A DNA stretch of 12,244 nt from Alphaproteobacteria bacterium (GCA_022599995.1 JAHZLG010000188.1:1-12244); one strand, 5' to 3'. Counted from the first letter of the stretch, positions 1-7,027 are shown. Notes: generated by a model from the letters alone, not told the origin. A program made the numbers and translations.

Positions 1-1054
1 CCTTATGGGCGGTGTACATCGCATCGTGCATGTCGCGGGGGTGCGAGGTCGTGTATGACATCCGTTTTAAATCGGGCAGCAATTCCTCTAGGTACATCAT
101 CAGCTCGCCAAAATTCCACTGCCCTCCGTGCGGGCTTTCGCCACGCCACCCATTTACATTTTGCCCGAGCAAGACAAGGTCGCGCACCCCCGAAGCGACC
201 ATCTTTTTCGCCTCATTGCCGATGGCAACCGCCGAGCGACTGAATTCAGGCCCACGCGTGTAGGGCACAACGCAGAAGGTGCAGAATTTGTCGCACCCCT
301 CTTGAATGGTGAGGAAGTCGCGGGTGCCCACATTGTCGCGCTCGACTGGCAGGGTGTTGAACTTCTCTTCGGGGTTGAATGCGTCGCTGACCACCGCCTG
401 CGAGGCTCGGGTGCGGTGGCGCGGTTTCTGGAATCGCTCGCCACCGGTTGTCGTTCGGGCTGCGGTTGCATTGCCTCCTGCGGATGCGTTGCCGTCTGCG
501 GTTGCGTTGCCTCCTACGGATGCGTTGCCCCCTGCGGCTACGTCGCCTCCTGCGGATGCGTTGCCCCCGGCGGCTGTGTTGCCTCCTGCGGATGCGTTGC
601 CCCCGGCGGCTGTGTTGCCTCCTGCGGATGCGTTGCCCCCGGCGGCAATGGCCCTCGGGGAGGGTGGGGTTTCTGCCACACTGTGCTGTAATAAAACCTG
701 CTCTTGAACGCGGGCGGCAAGTTTTTGCTCGACCAAGTGGGCAAGGTGCTGGATGGCTTGCGGTCCCACGATGACGTCGGCAACGGGGGCAAGCAATGCT
801 CCCTCGGCTTGTGCCACGCACCCTGCCACGGCGACCAAAGCATCGGGGTTGTTTTGCCGTATCCGCCCAAGAGCACTGCGTACCTTTTGGGTAGCCTTCT
901 CACGAATATGGCAGGTGTTCAGCACTATCAAATCGGCAGCGTTGGAGTCTTGCTCGAGACACCAGCCGGCGGCCTCGAGCACCTCTGCCATTCTCACGGA
1001 ATCGTAGACATTCATCTGGCAACCCCACGTTTGGACGAAGTAGCGTTTGGTCAT
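1..1054 (-). CDS. miaB: tRNA-2-methylthio-N6-dimethylallyladenosine synthase MiaB, 3' part missing at window edge
   Basis: Radical-SAM methylthiotransferase that converts i6A37 to ms2i6A37 in tRNAs reading UNN codons. The window holds the first 351 residues; the rest of the radical-SAM domain and the TRAM domain lie beyond the left edge. The N-terminal UPF0004 domain has the three cluster cysteines, C12 (TWGCQMN), C48 (LNTCHIREKA) and C79 (VAGCVAQAEG). The radical-SAM motif EGCDKFCTFCVVPYTRG gives C254, C258 and C261. In E. coli this triad lies near residue 157. The difference comes from an expanded linker (about residues 115-225) that holds ten Gly-Gly-Asn hexapeptides at 139-198. The reading frame stays open through the repeat and all six cysteines are present, so the gene looks functional. 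The ATG at 1054 gives the canonical MiaB N-terminus; no Shine-Dalgarno is visible. A spacer of 469 nt separates it from the methyltransferase gene upstream. Confidence 0.93.
   Translation of the reverse strand, partial: MTKRYFVQTWGCQMNVYDSVRMAEVLEAAGWCLEQDSNAADLIVLNTCHIREKATQKVRSALGRIRQNNPDALVAVAGCVAQAEGALLAPVADVIVGPQAIQHLAHLVEQKLAARVQEQVLLQHSVAETPPSPRAIAAGGNASAGGNTAAGGNASAGGNTAAGGNASAGGDVAAGGNASVGGNATADGNASAGGNATAARTTTGGERFQKPRHRTRASQAVVSDAFNPEEKFNTLPVERDNVGTRDFLTIQEGCDKFCTFCVVPYTRGPEFSRSAVAIGNEAKKMVASGVRDLVLLGQNVNGWRGESPHGGQWNFGELMMYLEELLPDLKRMSYTTSHPRDMHDAMYTAHK
461..640 (-). repeat. 18-bp tandem repeat, ten units, coding for GGN-x-x-A hexapeptides inside miaB
   Basis: Ten consecutive 18-bp units read in the miaB frame as hexapeptides: GGNASA, GGNTAA, GGNASA, GGNTAA, GGNASA, GGDVAA, GGNASV, GGNATA, DGNASA, GGNATA. 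The units nearer the protein N-terminus are almost identical as 36-bp doublets, while those at the other end have diverged. This suggests recent expansion at one side. The repeat lies between the UPF0004 and radical-SAM domains, where family members have a short linker. Confidence 0.93.
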
Positions 1055-1181
1055 CGGAAGAAGCTTGCGAAAAAGAGGCGGGGGGGGGAGAAGGGGGAAG
1101 CAATAAGCGGACGAGATAACACGATAATTTGCCGCTAATCCGAACATCATCGGTCACCCTGCAGGCAGGTTTCGGGTAGTC

Positions 1182-1206
1182 GCCAACAGGGGCATCGGTT
1201 GTTGGC
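1182..1206. other. 7-bp perfect inverted repeat (possible stem-loop) upstream of miaB
   Basis: GCCAACA (1182-1188) and TGTTGGC (1200-1206) form a perfect stem around an 11-nt loop, about 128 nt upstream of the miaB ATG. It could be a hairpin in the miaB leader or an operator for a dimeric regulator. No poly-U follows on either strand, so it is not a standard terminator. Its function is unknown. Confidence 0.4.
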
Positions 1207-1350
1207 AACACATCGCCTTATCACCTTCGACAGCACCAGCGATGATGACAATAGCGTTCAGTATACCGAAATCTAGGATGCACTCCACCGACATGGCGTT
1301 TTTGCCGTAATTTCCCACAATCGACGGGGGATGGTGGGAAGAGGAAGGGA

Positions 1351-1390
1351 GGGGTGGGGTGGGGTGGGGAGGGGTGGGGAGGGGTGGGGA
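1351..1390 (+). repeat. 5-bp GGGGT/GGGGA tandem repeat, potential G-quadruplex
   Basis: Eight consecutive 5-bp units GGGGW lie on the plus strand, flanked by further G-runs (1326-1350 and 1393-1396). The tract has more than the four G-runs with one-base loops needed for an intramolecular G-quadruplex. The G-rich strand is the template strand for transcription toward miaB. The 5-bp unit is not a multiple of three and lies in non-coding sequence. Confidence 0.85.
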
Positions 1391-1523
1391 GAGGGGAAAA
1401 CTATTGACCGGTCTCTTTCCCTCTAGGCTGTCCTGTTGTGTGTCAGTGATTTGTCCGCAGTATCCGCGCGCGCGCCGTCAGAGCACAATCGGCGCACAAG
1501 AGGCACACCGCCCCGGGGTGACA

Positions 1524-2477
1524 TCAGGCACCGGGCGGGGGTGCGGTCGTGTAGGGCGTGTCAGGACATTGCTGGCGAAGACGCGCTTCAACCACGGCGA
1601 TTGCCTCGGGGGCACTGTCACAGCCTATCCAGCGGCGCCCTAGCTGCTCCGCGGCGAGAAGGGTCGTGCCGCTGCCGCAAAACGGATCGAGGACGACGGC
1701 ACCCTCCTCGCTGCTTCCGCGAATGATTCGGTGTAACAGGGCGAGCGGCTTTTGTGTGGGATAGCCGACGCGCTCAGCTTTGTCGTTATTGCCCAGCCGT
1801 GAGATTTGCCAAACATCCGTGAGCATACGGCCATCGGGATGAAATTTGGCAATGTTCTTGCGCGCAATCGCCGTGCGAGGAGCATATGGCTCGCGTTGCA
1901 CCCGAAATTGGTAAGCCGACGACTTGCTGTAAAAGAGCAAGTCATCGTGGCGACGGGCATACCATCTTCTGGAGGCTCCTCCGGCGTGGTAATTCCAAAT
2001 GACATGGTTGCGAAACTGATCGTGGCCGAACACGGCATCGAGCAAGCCCCGCAGTCCATGGGCCGTGCGTTCATCGCAGTGGAGAAACAAGCTCCCCGTT
2101 GGTTTCAGCACACGGTGCAGTGCCACAACCCGCGGTGCCATAAAGTTCAGATACGCAATCAGCGATGGCGCACTGACCGCTGCCATGCCCTTCAACCACG
2201 CTGTCAGTGCGGCAAAATTCTCGGCAAGGTGGGCAGCGACCTTGGGATCGACCGCAAAATGCGCCGGGGTATCATGAAAGACGGCGTCCGCTGCCAGCGA
2301 TCCCTTGCGTCCGACGAAGTGGCGACCGGTGTTGAATGGCGGGTCTAGATAGGCAAGGTCAACGCTTTCCGCCGCCAGCCTAGGCAAGAACGCAAGGTTG
2401 TCGGCGCACACCAGCATGTTGGACTGCATCGCTTCTTGCATAGCTTCGTACGTGGCTTCCTGCATCACTTTCTGCAT
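1524..2477 (-). CDS. site-specific DNA methyltransferase, beta-class (probably N6-adenine), orphan
   Basis: SAM-dependent DNA methyltransferase of 317 residues. Motif IV, LDPPFNTG, is at residues 44-51 and comes before the SAM-binding motif I, DPFCGSGTT, at 264-272; this order defines the beta class. YPTQKPLALLHRI just before motif I and HCDERTAHGL after motif IV are typical of the family that includes type III Mod-like enzymes. DPPF favours N6-adenine over N4-cytosine methylation. The recognition site cannot be read from sequence. No endonuclease gene lies nearby, so it looks like an orphan acting in regulation or genome maintenance. The N-terminus is uncertain: M1, M5, M13, M17 and M21 are all in frame within a direct-repeat region, conserved-looking sequence starts near M21 (MLVCADNLAFL), and no Shine-Dalgarno marks any of them. 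It begins 39 nt after the carA stop and may be cotranscribed with carA. Confidence 0.87.
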   Translation of the reverse strand: MQKVMQEATYEAMQEAMQSNMLVCADNLAFLPRLAAESVDLAYLDPPFNTGRHFVGRKGSLAADAVFHDTPAHFAVDPKVAAHLAENFAALTAWLKGMAAVSAPSLIAYLNFMAPRVVALHRVLKPTGSLFLHCDERTAHGLRGLLDAVFGHDQFRNHVIWNYHAGGASRRWYARRHDDLLFYSKSSAYQFRVQREPYAPRTAIARKNIAKFHPDGRMLTDVWQISRLGNNDKAERVGYPTQKPLALLHRIIRGSSEEGAVVLDPFCGSGTTLLAAEQLGRRWIGCDSAPEAIAVVEARLRQQCPDTPYTTAPPPGA

Positions 2478-2491
2478 AGCTTCGTACGTGG
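2437..2491. repeat. 19-bp direct repeat, 36-bp period, over the methyltransferase start
   Basis: TGCATAGCTTCGTACGTGG occurs at 2437-2455 and again at 2473-2491. The 36-bp period is in frame and duplicates the peptide TYEAMQ. One copy spans the first possible ATG of the methyltransferase gene, so the repeat has multiplied candidate start codons. Confidence 0.9.
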
Positions 2492-2516
2492 GTGACCGAT
2501 GTCGGGCAGGGGTAAT

Positions 2517-3887
2517 CTATCTTGCCGACCGTTGCGCGCGGTGGGACACCATCGCTTGCTTAAATCGCGCAAAGAACGGGCGCGCATCGTGCGGCCCCGG
2601 TGATGCCTCAGGGTGGTATTGCACCGCGGCAACGGGTCGGTCGGTGCGCGCGAACCCCTCGACACTGCCATCGAAGAGCGAGACGTGCGTCACTACCCCG
2701 CGGGAAACGTCATCAGGGGAATCATCCCCACGGGAATCATCCCCGCGGGAATCGTCACCAGCACCGAGTGCATTGTCGGCATCGATGTTAGCATCGAGGT
2801 CGGCATCGTCATCAGCATCTATGTCAGCATCGAGGATCGTCTGCGTAACATCGACCACCGCAAACCCATGGTTTTGCGAGGTAATCATCACCTTGCCGAT
2901 GGTTGCCGCCTGCTCTCCCTCCGACACTCCAGCCTTGGCTTGCACCGGCTGATTGCCGCCACGGTGCCCTAGGTGCATTTTCTTGGTCTGGCCACCGCTC
3001 GCAAGGGCAATCAATTGCATGCCCATGCAGATGCCATAGACCACAAGCCCCGCTTCGATGAGCTGTCGAATAATCGGCGTCGAGATCGCCGCGGTCGCCG
3101 CAGGATCACCCGGCCCATTGCTTAGGAACACCCCATCGGGGTTGTAGGTGCAGATGGCCGAGGCATCCATGGTGGCAGGAACAACCGTGACCGTGCACCC
3201 CATGTGCGTCAAGCACCGCAGAATCGAGAGCTTCACCCCATAATCGATCACCACCACATGCAACGAGTCCGCCTCAGACGAGGGCAACGTCGCCTGAGGC
3301 GAGGGCGAAATCGAAATATGATCGCGGTCGCCGTGCAAGAGCGTCAGCCCTTCGTCCCAATCATAGGCGGTGCGACAGCTCACCTCTGTGGCGAGGTCTG
3401 CCCCCTCCAACCCTTGCCAAGCGTCGAGGGCTGCGCGCAACATCGGCAGATCGAACTCCCCCGCAGCACTGTGGGCAATCACGGCTTTCGGCGCGCCGTG
3501 CGTTCGAATGTGCTCGGTAAGGGCACGGGTGTCGACCCCACTTACCGCGATCACCCGCTTGCGTTCGAGCCAAGCAGGGAAGGACTCGTCACTGCGCCAG
3601 CTCGATGGGGGCGTAATCGGCTCGCGTAGGACACACCCGACGGCATGCACCGCGTCGGCTTCCTCATCAATCGCATTGCACCCCGTGTTGCCAATATGGG
3701 GAAAGGTGAAGGTGATAATCTGCTGGGCAAAGGACGGGTCGGAGAGGGTCTCCTGATACCCGGTCATTGTAGTGGTGAAGCAGAGCTCACCCACGGCAAA
3801 GCCTTCGATGCCGCATCCCTCGGCATAGATGGTTGTTCCGTCTTGCAAAAGAATCAAGCCCGTGGGGTTGCGTTGCATCAAGATCAT
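2517..3887 (-). CDS. carA: carbamoyl-phosphate synthase small (glutamine amidotransferase) subunit
   Basis: CarA hydrolyses glutamine and passes ammonia to CarB for carbamoyl phosphate, feeding arginine and pyrimidine synthesis. The N-terminal domain has ELCFTTTMTGYQETLSDPSF and FPHIGNTGCN. The class I amidotransferase domain has VVVIDYGVKLSILR, LSNGPGDP, the nucleophile C287 in YGICMGMQL, and the H425/E427 pair in QYHPEASPGPHD. The protein is 456 residues against roughly 380-400 usually. The excess is mainly an acidic insert at about residues 352-397, between NHGFAVVD and VTHVSLFDG, plus a smaller expansion before the MITSQNHGF motif. Catalytic residues are intact. Numbering is from the ATG at 3887; the ATG at 3878 (M4) has a better-spaced Shine-Dalgarno and may be the true start. 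carB is not adjacent in this window. The gene lies 134 nt after holC and just before the methyltransferase gene. Confidence 0.96.
   Translation of the reverse strand: MILMQRNPTGLILLQDGTTIYAEGCGIEGFAVGELCFTTTMTGYQETLSDPSFAQQIITFTFPHIGNTGCNAIDEEADAVHAVGCVLREPITPPSSWRSDESFPAWLERKRVIAVSGVDTRALTEHIRTHGAPKAVIAHSAAGEFDLPMLRAALDAWQGLEGADLATEVSCRTAYDWDEGLTLLHGDRDHISISPSPQATLPSSEADSLHVVVIDYGVKLSILRCLTHMGCTVTVVPATMDASAICTYNPDGVFLSNGPGDPAATAAISTPIIRQLIEAGLVVYGICMGMQLIALASGGQTKKMHLGHRGGNQPVQAKAGVSEGEQAATIGKVMITSQNHGFAVVDVTQTILDADIDADDDADLDANIDADNALGAGDDSRGDDSRGDDSPDDVSRGVVTHVSLFDGSVEGFARTDRPVAAVQYHPEASPGPHDARPFFARFKQAMVSHRAQRSAR
2697..2834 (-). repeat. acidic in-frame repeat insert in carA
   Basis: Two repeat types sit side by side in the carA frame. 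One is a degenerate run of Asp/Ala/Ile (DIDADDDADLDANIDADN) built from GAT/GCT-type triplets. The other is a 15-bp repeat coding GDDSR, at 2718-2759 with degenerate continuation (DDSP, DDVSR). The 46-residue insert falls in the amidotransferase domain between the nucleophile and the His/Glu pair, at a position where other CarA proteins have a short loop. Confidence 0.88.
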
Positions 3888-3891
3888 CCTC
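3888..3891 (-). promoter_or_regulatory. Shine-Dalgarno for carA
   Basis: GAGG on the minus strand directly abuts the ATG at 3887, which is too close to serve it, but stands 9 nt before the in-frame ATG at 3878. The spacing favours 3878 as the start. Confidence 0.55.
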
Positions 3892-4021
3892 GGCGACTAG
3901 AACAAGGGAGGGAGAGACGAAGGAAGGAAAATAGGCAACGGAAGGCGCGCCACGTAAGCGTTGCAACACCACTGAGCCGCTGCACCGCAGCTTAACGGTT
4001 GATCGCAGCCCTATCGAGGCA

Positions 4022-4618
4022 CTAACTCGACAACGGCGGGTTGTGCGCGGTTTCGATCCATTTCCCCTCACGGTGCTCGTGCAACACGGCACGGTAGCCT
4101 TCGCGGCCTACGCGCACCCATAGGCCGCGGCATCGCGTCGCAATTTCGGGCGGAGTCGGATCGAACACCACAAACCCCTTTTGAAGGGCAAGGGGGTCGT
4201 GAGCGGCAGTTTTATCATTGCCCATCAGGGCATGGACATCCTCGAACGGAAATCCATTCACGCCAATAATACCCGTAGGGGCATTACGTCTATCAAGGGA
4301 GGTTGTCAACAAGGCGGGTTGCTGGGCAAAAAAGTCAGGCGACCCCGACGGCTGATCGGAGACCAGAACATGGGGCATGAATCCGCGACTCACCCATAGG
4401 GCGGTATCGAGCTGGCGCAGCAATTCGCTGTCCTCCCCCACGACATTCAATGTCATGCGGAGTTTCAGGGCTTGGCGCACCAAGGCAACAACGGTTGGGA
4501 CGAGCAAAAACTTGTCGCAGCGATAAAACCGCATGAACATGCCCGATGCGGCATCGGCTTCCTCTTCGGGGGGCGGCGTGGTGGTTTGCGGGTCGTTCAT
4601 GGTTAGCGGGTCGTTCAT
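4022..4618 (-). CDS. holC: DNA polymerase III subunit chi
   Basis: HolC (chi) links the clamp-loader through psi to SSB at the replication fork. The recognisable core starts at MRFYRCDKFLLVPTVVALVRQALK (residues 29-52, the chi FYxL-like start) and continues with LLRQLDTALWV (67-77), FMPH (80-83) and PALLTTS (101-107), then the beta-strand GFVVFD (148-153). At 198 residues it is longer than E. coli chi (147). The excess is a low-complexity N-terminus (Pro/Glu/Thr-rich, residues 1-28) with a duplicated MNDP segment, plus a loop around 108-146. Starts at M1, M7 (4600), M27 (4540) or M29 are possible; none has a visible Shine-Dalgarno, and an in-frame TGA stands 12 nt upstream of M1. pepA followed by holC is a conserved proteobacterial order, which supports the call; here the 17-bp array separates them. 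Confidence 0.86.
   Translation of the reverse strand: MNDPLTMNDPQTTTPPPEEEADAASGMFMRFYRCDKFLLVPTVVALVRQALKLRMTLNVVGEDSELLRQLDTALWVSRGFMPHVLVSDQPSGSPDFFAQQPALLTTSLDRRNAPTGIIGVNGFPFEDVHALMGNDKTAAHDPLALQKGFVVFDPTPPEIATRCRGLWVRVGREGYRAVLHEHREGKWIETAHNPPLSS
4583..4618 (-). repeat. 18-bp duplication over the holC start codon
   Basis: Two 18-bp copies (4601-4618 and 4583-4600, one mismatch) each begin with ATG and read MNDPLT and MNDPQT. The duplication is in frame and produces two equivalent start codons 18 nt apart. Confidence 0.9.
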
Positions 4619-4637
4619 AGCACAGAACGTTCATGTT

Positions 4638-5218
4638 TTGTTGTTGCACTGGGGTTTGCGGTTGCGCACGGTTTGCGGTTGCGCACGGGGCTTGCGGTTG
4701 CGCACGGCTTGCGGTTGCCCGCGGCTTGCTGTTGCACGCGACTCGCGGTTGCACCCGGTTTGCGGTTGCAGGCGGCTTGCGGTTGCGCACGGCTTGCTGT
4801 TGCGCACGGCTTGCTGTTGCGCACGGCTTGCTGTTGCGCACGGCTTGCGGTTGCGCACGGCTTGCGGTTGCGCACGGCTTGCGGTTGCACGCGGCTTGCT
4901 CTTGCGCACGGCTTGCGGTTGCACGCGGCTTGCTGTTGCACGCGACTCGCTCTTGCGCACGGCTTGCTCTTGCGCACGGCTTGCTGTTGCGCACGGCTTG
5001 CTGTTGCGCACGGCTTGCTGTTGCACGCGACTCGCTGTTGCACGCGGCTTGCTCTTGCGCACGGCTTGCGGTTGCGCACGGCTCGCTGTTGCACGCGGCT
5101 TGCTGTTGCGCACGGCTCGTTGTTGCGCACGGCTTGCTGTTGCGCACGGCTTGCTGTTGCGCACGGCTTGCTGTTGCGCACGGCTTGCGGTTGCCCGCGG
5201 CTTGCAGTTGCACGCGGG
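4638..5218. repeat. 17-bp tandem repeat array, about 34 copies, between pepA and holC
   Basis: About 34 head-to-tail units with consensus TTGCKGTTGCGCACGGC on the plus strand; two units near the left end are 18 bp. Variation is confined to a few positions: GG, TG or TC at 5-6, GCAC, ACGC or CCGC at 11-14, and TTGC or TCGC at the start. Units ending in GAC are always followed by one starting TCGC (three times), so blocks of two units seem to have been duplicated together. There are no spacers, so it is not CRISPR. All six reading frames are open across the array because 17 bp is not a multiple of three, no frame makes a stop, and the translations repeat every 17 residues. The 177 nt between the array and the pepA stop show no gene and no strong terminator. 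Confidence 0.96.
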
Positions 5219-5395
5219 AATCACTCTTCCGACGTCCTGGAATCGCCCACGCAAGCAACCGCAATATCTCAAGGAGAACTTGCCAGCCGTTGAGACGCAG
5301 CTGGGACGCACAAAAAGACAGGTACCCCCCACTCGACCTTGGTGGAAAAGGTGAAAGCGGTAGAGGGTGGGAGGAAGGAAGAGGCTACGCGAGGG

Positions 5396-7027
5396 TCATT
5401 GCACCCATTCGTTGGTGATGTAGTGATCGAGCAGTCGCACCCCAAAGCCACTTGCCCCCTTGCGCACCCCGGCGGGGGTGCTCGACTGCCACGCCATGCC
5501 GGCAATGTCCAAATGGGCCCACTTCGTGCTCCCCTGCACGAAGCGTTGCAGGAATTGCGCCGCCGTGATCGAGCCCGCCCCCGCCCCTCCGATATTTTTC
5601 ATGTCCGCCAGATCGGATTTCAACAATTCATTGTAGCGGGGATGCAAAGGCAGGCGCCATAATTTGTCTCCCGACCCTGCCCCAGCCTGCGTCAATTGCC
5701 GCGCCAGTCCGTCTGAGTTCGCGAATAAACCCCCGTGTTCGTGCCCTAGTGCCACGATGATGGCCCCTGTCAGGGTCGCCAGATCGATGACGGTCGAGGG
5801 GCTATAGCGCGTCTGAACATAGGTCAGCAGATCGGCGAGCACCAACCTGCCCTCAGCATCGGTGTTCAAGACCTCGATGGTCTGCCCCGAGAGCGATGAC
5901 ACAATGTCCCCCGGACGCTGCGCATTGCCGTCGGGCATGTTCTCGACCAAGCCGACAATGCCTACCACATTCGCTTTGGCACGGCGCAGGGCCACCAATT
6001 TCATGGTGGCAATCACTGCCCCCGCCCCGGCCATGTCCCATTTCATGTCCTCCATGCTTTTGGGCGGCTTCAACGACAACCCACCGCTATCAAATGTCAC
6101 CCCCTTGCCAACGAGGGCAAGTGTGTCTTGCGTTTCCGCGCCGCCCTGCCACTGCATCACCACAACCCGCGGCTTATTGGTCGCCCCTTTTGCCACACCA
6201 AGCAGGGCACGCATGCCGGCTTTCTCGATCGCGGTTTCGGTGAGCACCTCAACGGTCACCCCGATCTTGGAGAGGGCCTTAGCCTCCTTTGCCATGGTCT
6301 CGGGATACAATACATTGCCCGGAGCACTCACCATGGATTTGCAAAACGCCACCGCATTCACGGCGTGCTCCGCATCAGCGACCCGCGGGCTGAGGGCTTC
6401 GAGAACACTATCCGAGGCGGCAACCGTCAGTTTGCGCTTCGGTTGGGCTATCACCATCTTGGTGCGAAACCGCGTGTCCGTCCAGTCGTAGAGCCAGAAC
6501 CCCTCGACAAAGCCCTGCAGAAGCGGCACCGAGACCTCGCCATCATCGACAACGGTGATGCGTTTCCAATTCGTGTGCGCTTCCAGCAATGCCCGCATCT
6601 GCCCGCCTACCCTTTCGCCCTTCAAGCGAATCCGCTGGCGCGCATGATCAGAGTGGGCACTCGCCGAATGTGCCACCGCCGCCGTGGTTTCCGCACTATC
6701 TCCATTATCTGCGTCTGCACCATCTTCCTCACCGCCATCAGCATCGCCATCACCGGCGGCAGGCTTCGGGGAACAATCGTGCAGTATCACCGCACACCCC
6801 GGAGCACCGGGCAGGCTTGGCAGGGTGACAGTCCGTTTTTTTGTCTCGCCGAAAAAGCCAACGTGCTGGCATGCCTCCTTCAGGGCATTCGCGGTATAAT
6901 CATTCAGGGCGGCAAACGATGGGCCTGTCACGCCATTGTCTTTGCCGTGTACCAGAATGATGATCACGTCCGACTGGGTGACAAGGTGGTGCGGGCTTGC
7001 GGCAATCGGCAGGAAGGCGTTTTTCAT
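5396..7027 (-). CDS. pepA: leucyl aminopeptidase (M17 family, cytosol aminopeptidase)
   Basis: Di-metal exopeptidase that removes N-terminal residues from peptides in the cytosol; in E. coli PepA also binds DNA in Xer recombination and carAB control. The C-terminal catalytic domain holds K308 and D313 (GKGVTFDSGGLSLK), D331 (KWDMAGAGAV), and D390, E392 and R394 in the M17 signature NTDAEGRLVLADLL. The end, GASGFGVRLLDHYI, is also typical. Length is 543 residues against about 500 usually. The extra part is an acidic, Gly/Asp/Ala-rich insert at about residues 88-130 in the N-terminal domain (nt 6638-6766), including GDGDADGGEEDGADADNGD. The ATG at 7027 gives a typical N-terminus; no clear Shine-Dalgarno is seen. 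It is divergent from alaS, with a 517-nt shared upstream region. Confidence 0.96.
   Translation of the reverse strand: MKNAFLPIAASPHHLVTQSDVIIILVHGKDNGVTGPSFAALNDYTANALKEACQHVGFFGETKKRTVTLPSLPGAPGCAVILHDCSPKPAAGDGDADGGEEDGADADNGDSAETTAAVAHSASAHSDHARQRIRLKGERVGGQMRALLEAHTNWKRITVVDDGEVSVPLLQGFVEGFWLYDWTDTRFRTKMVIAQPKRKLTVAASDSVLEALSPRVADAEHAVNAVAFCKSMVSAPGNVLYPETMAKEAKALSKIGVTVEVLTETAIEKAGMRALLGVAKGATNKPRVVVMQWQGGAETQDTLALVGKGVTFDSGGLSLKPPKSMEDMKWDMAGAGAVIATMKLVALRRAKANVVGIVGLVENMPDGNAQRPGDIVSSLSGQTIEVLNTDAEGRLVLADLLTYVQTRYSPSTVIDLATLTGAIIVALGHEHGGLFANSDGLARQLTQAGAGSGDKLWRLPLHPRYNELLKSDLADMKNIGGAGAGSITAAQFLQRFVQGSTKWAHLDIAGMAWQSSTPAGVRKGASGFGVRLLDHYITNEWVQ

Larger units (their letters stand above)
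1055..1523. other. intergenic spacer between miaB and the methyltransferase gene
   Basis: This 469-nt stretch carries no convincing gene. It holds a G-run next to miaB (about 1079-1096), a 7-bp inverted repeat at 1182-1206, a second inverted repeat (1312-1318 with 1334-1340, stem TTCCCAC, 15-nt loop) and a dense G-rich tract at 1351-1397. It should contain the miaB promoter, but no convincing -35/-10 pair was found. No U-tract terminator was found after the methyltransferase gene. Confidence 0.6.

Noticed and set aside
246..821. Arg-rich open frame on the minus strand overlapping miaB
   Set aside because: Wrong-frame reading of the 18-bp repeat inside miaB; the miaB frame holds all conserved motifs.
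1806..2348. 180-codon plus-strand open frame
   Set aside because: Antisense to the methyltransferase gene, whose frame carries the conserved motifs.
3979..3991. GCTGC-ACC-GCAGC hairpin between holC and carA as a terminator
   Set aside because: Only a 5-bp stem and no U-tract on the minus strand.
5290..5330. Rho-independent terminator for pepA before a T-run on the minus strand
   Set aside because: The only pairing before the T-run is AGGT with ACCT around a loop of about 12 nt, too weak to support.
4335..5418. Six long overlapping open frames across the 17-bp array, which would code Arg/Ala/Gln/Cys- or Leu/Ala-rich repeat proteins
   Set aside because: They arise on both strands because the unit has no stop in any frame and 17 bp cycles through all three. 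None has a ribosome site or recognisable domain, and they run into holC in other frames.
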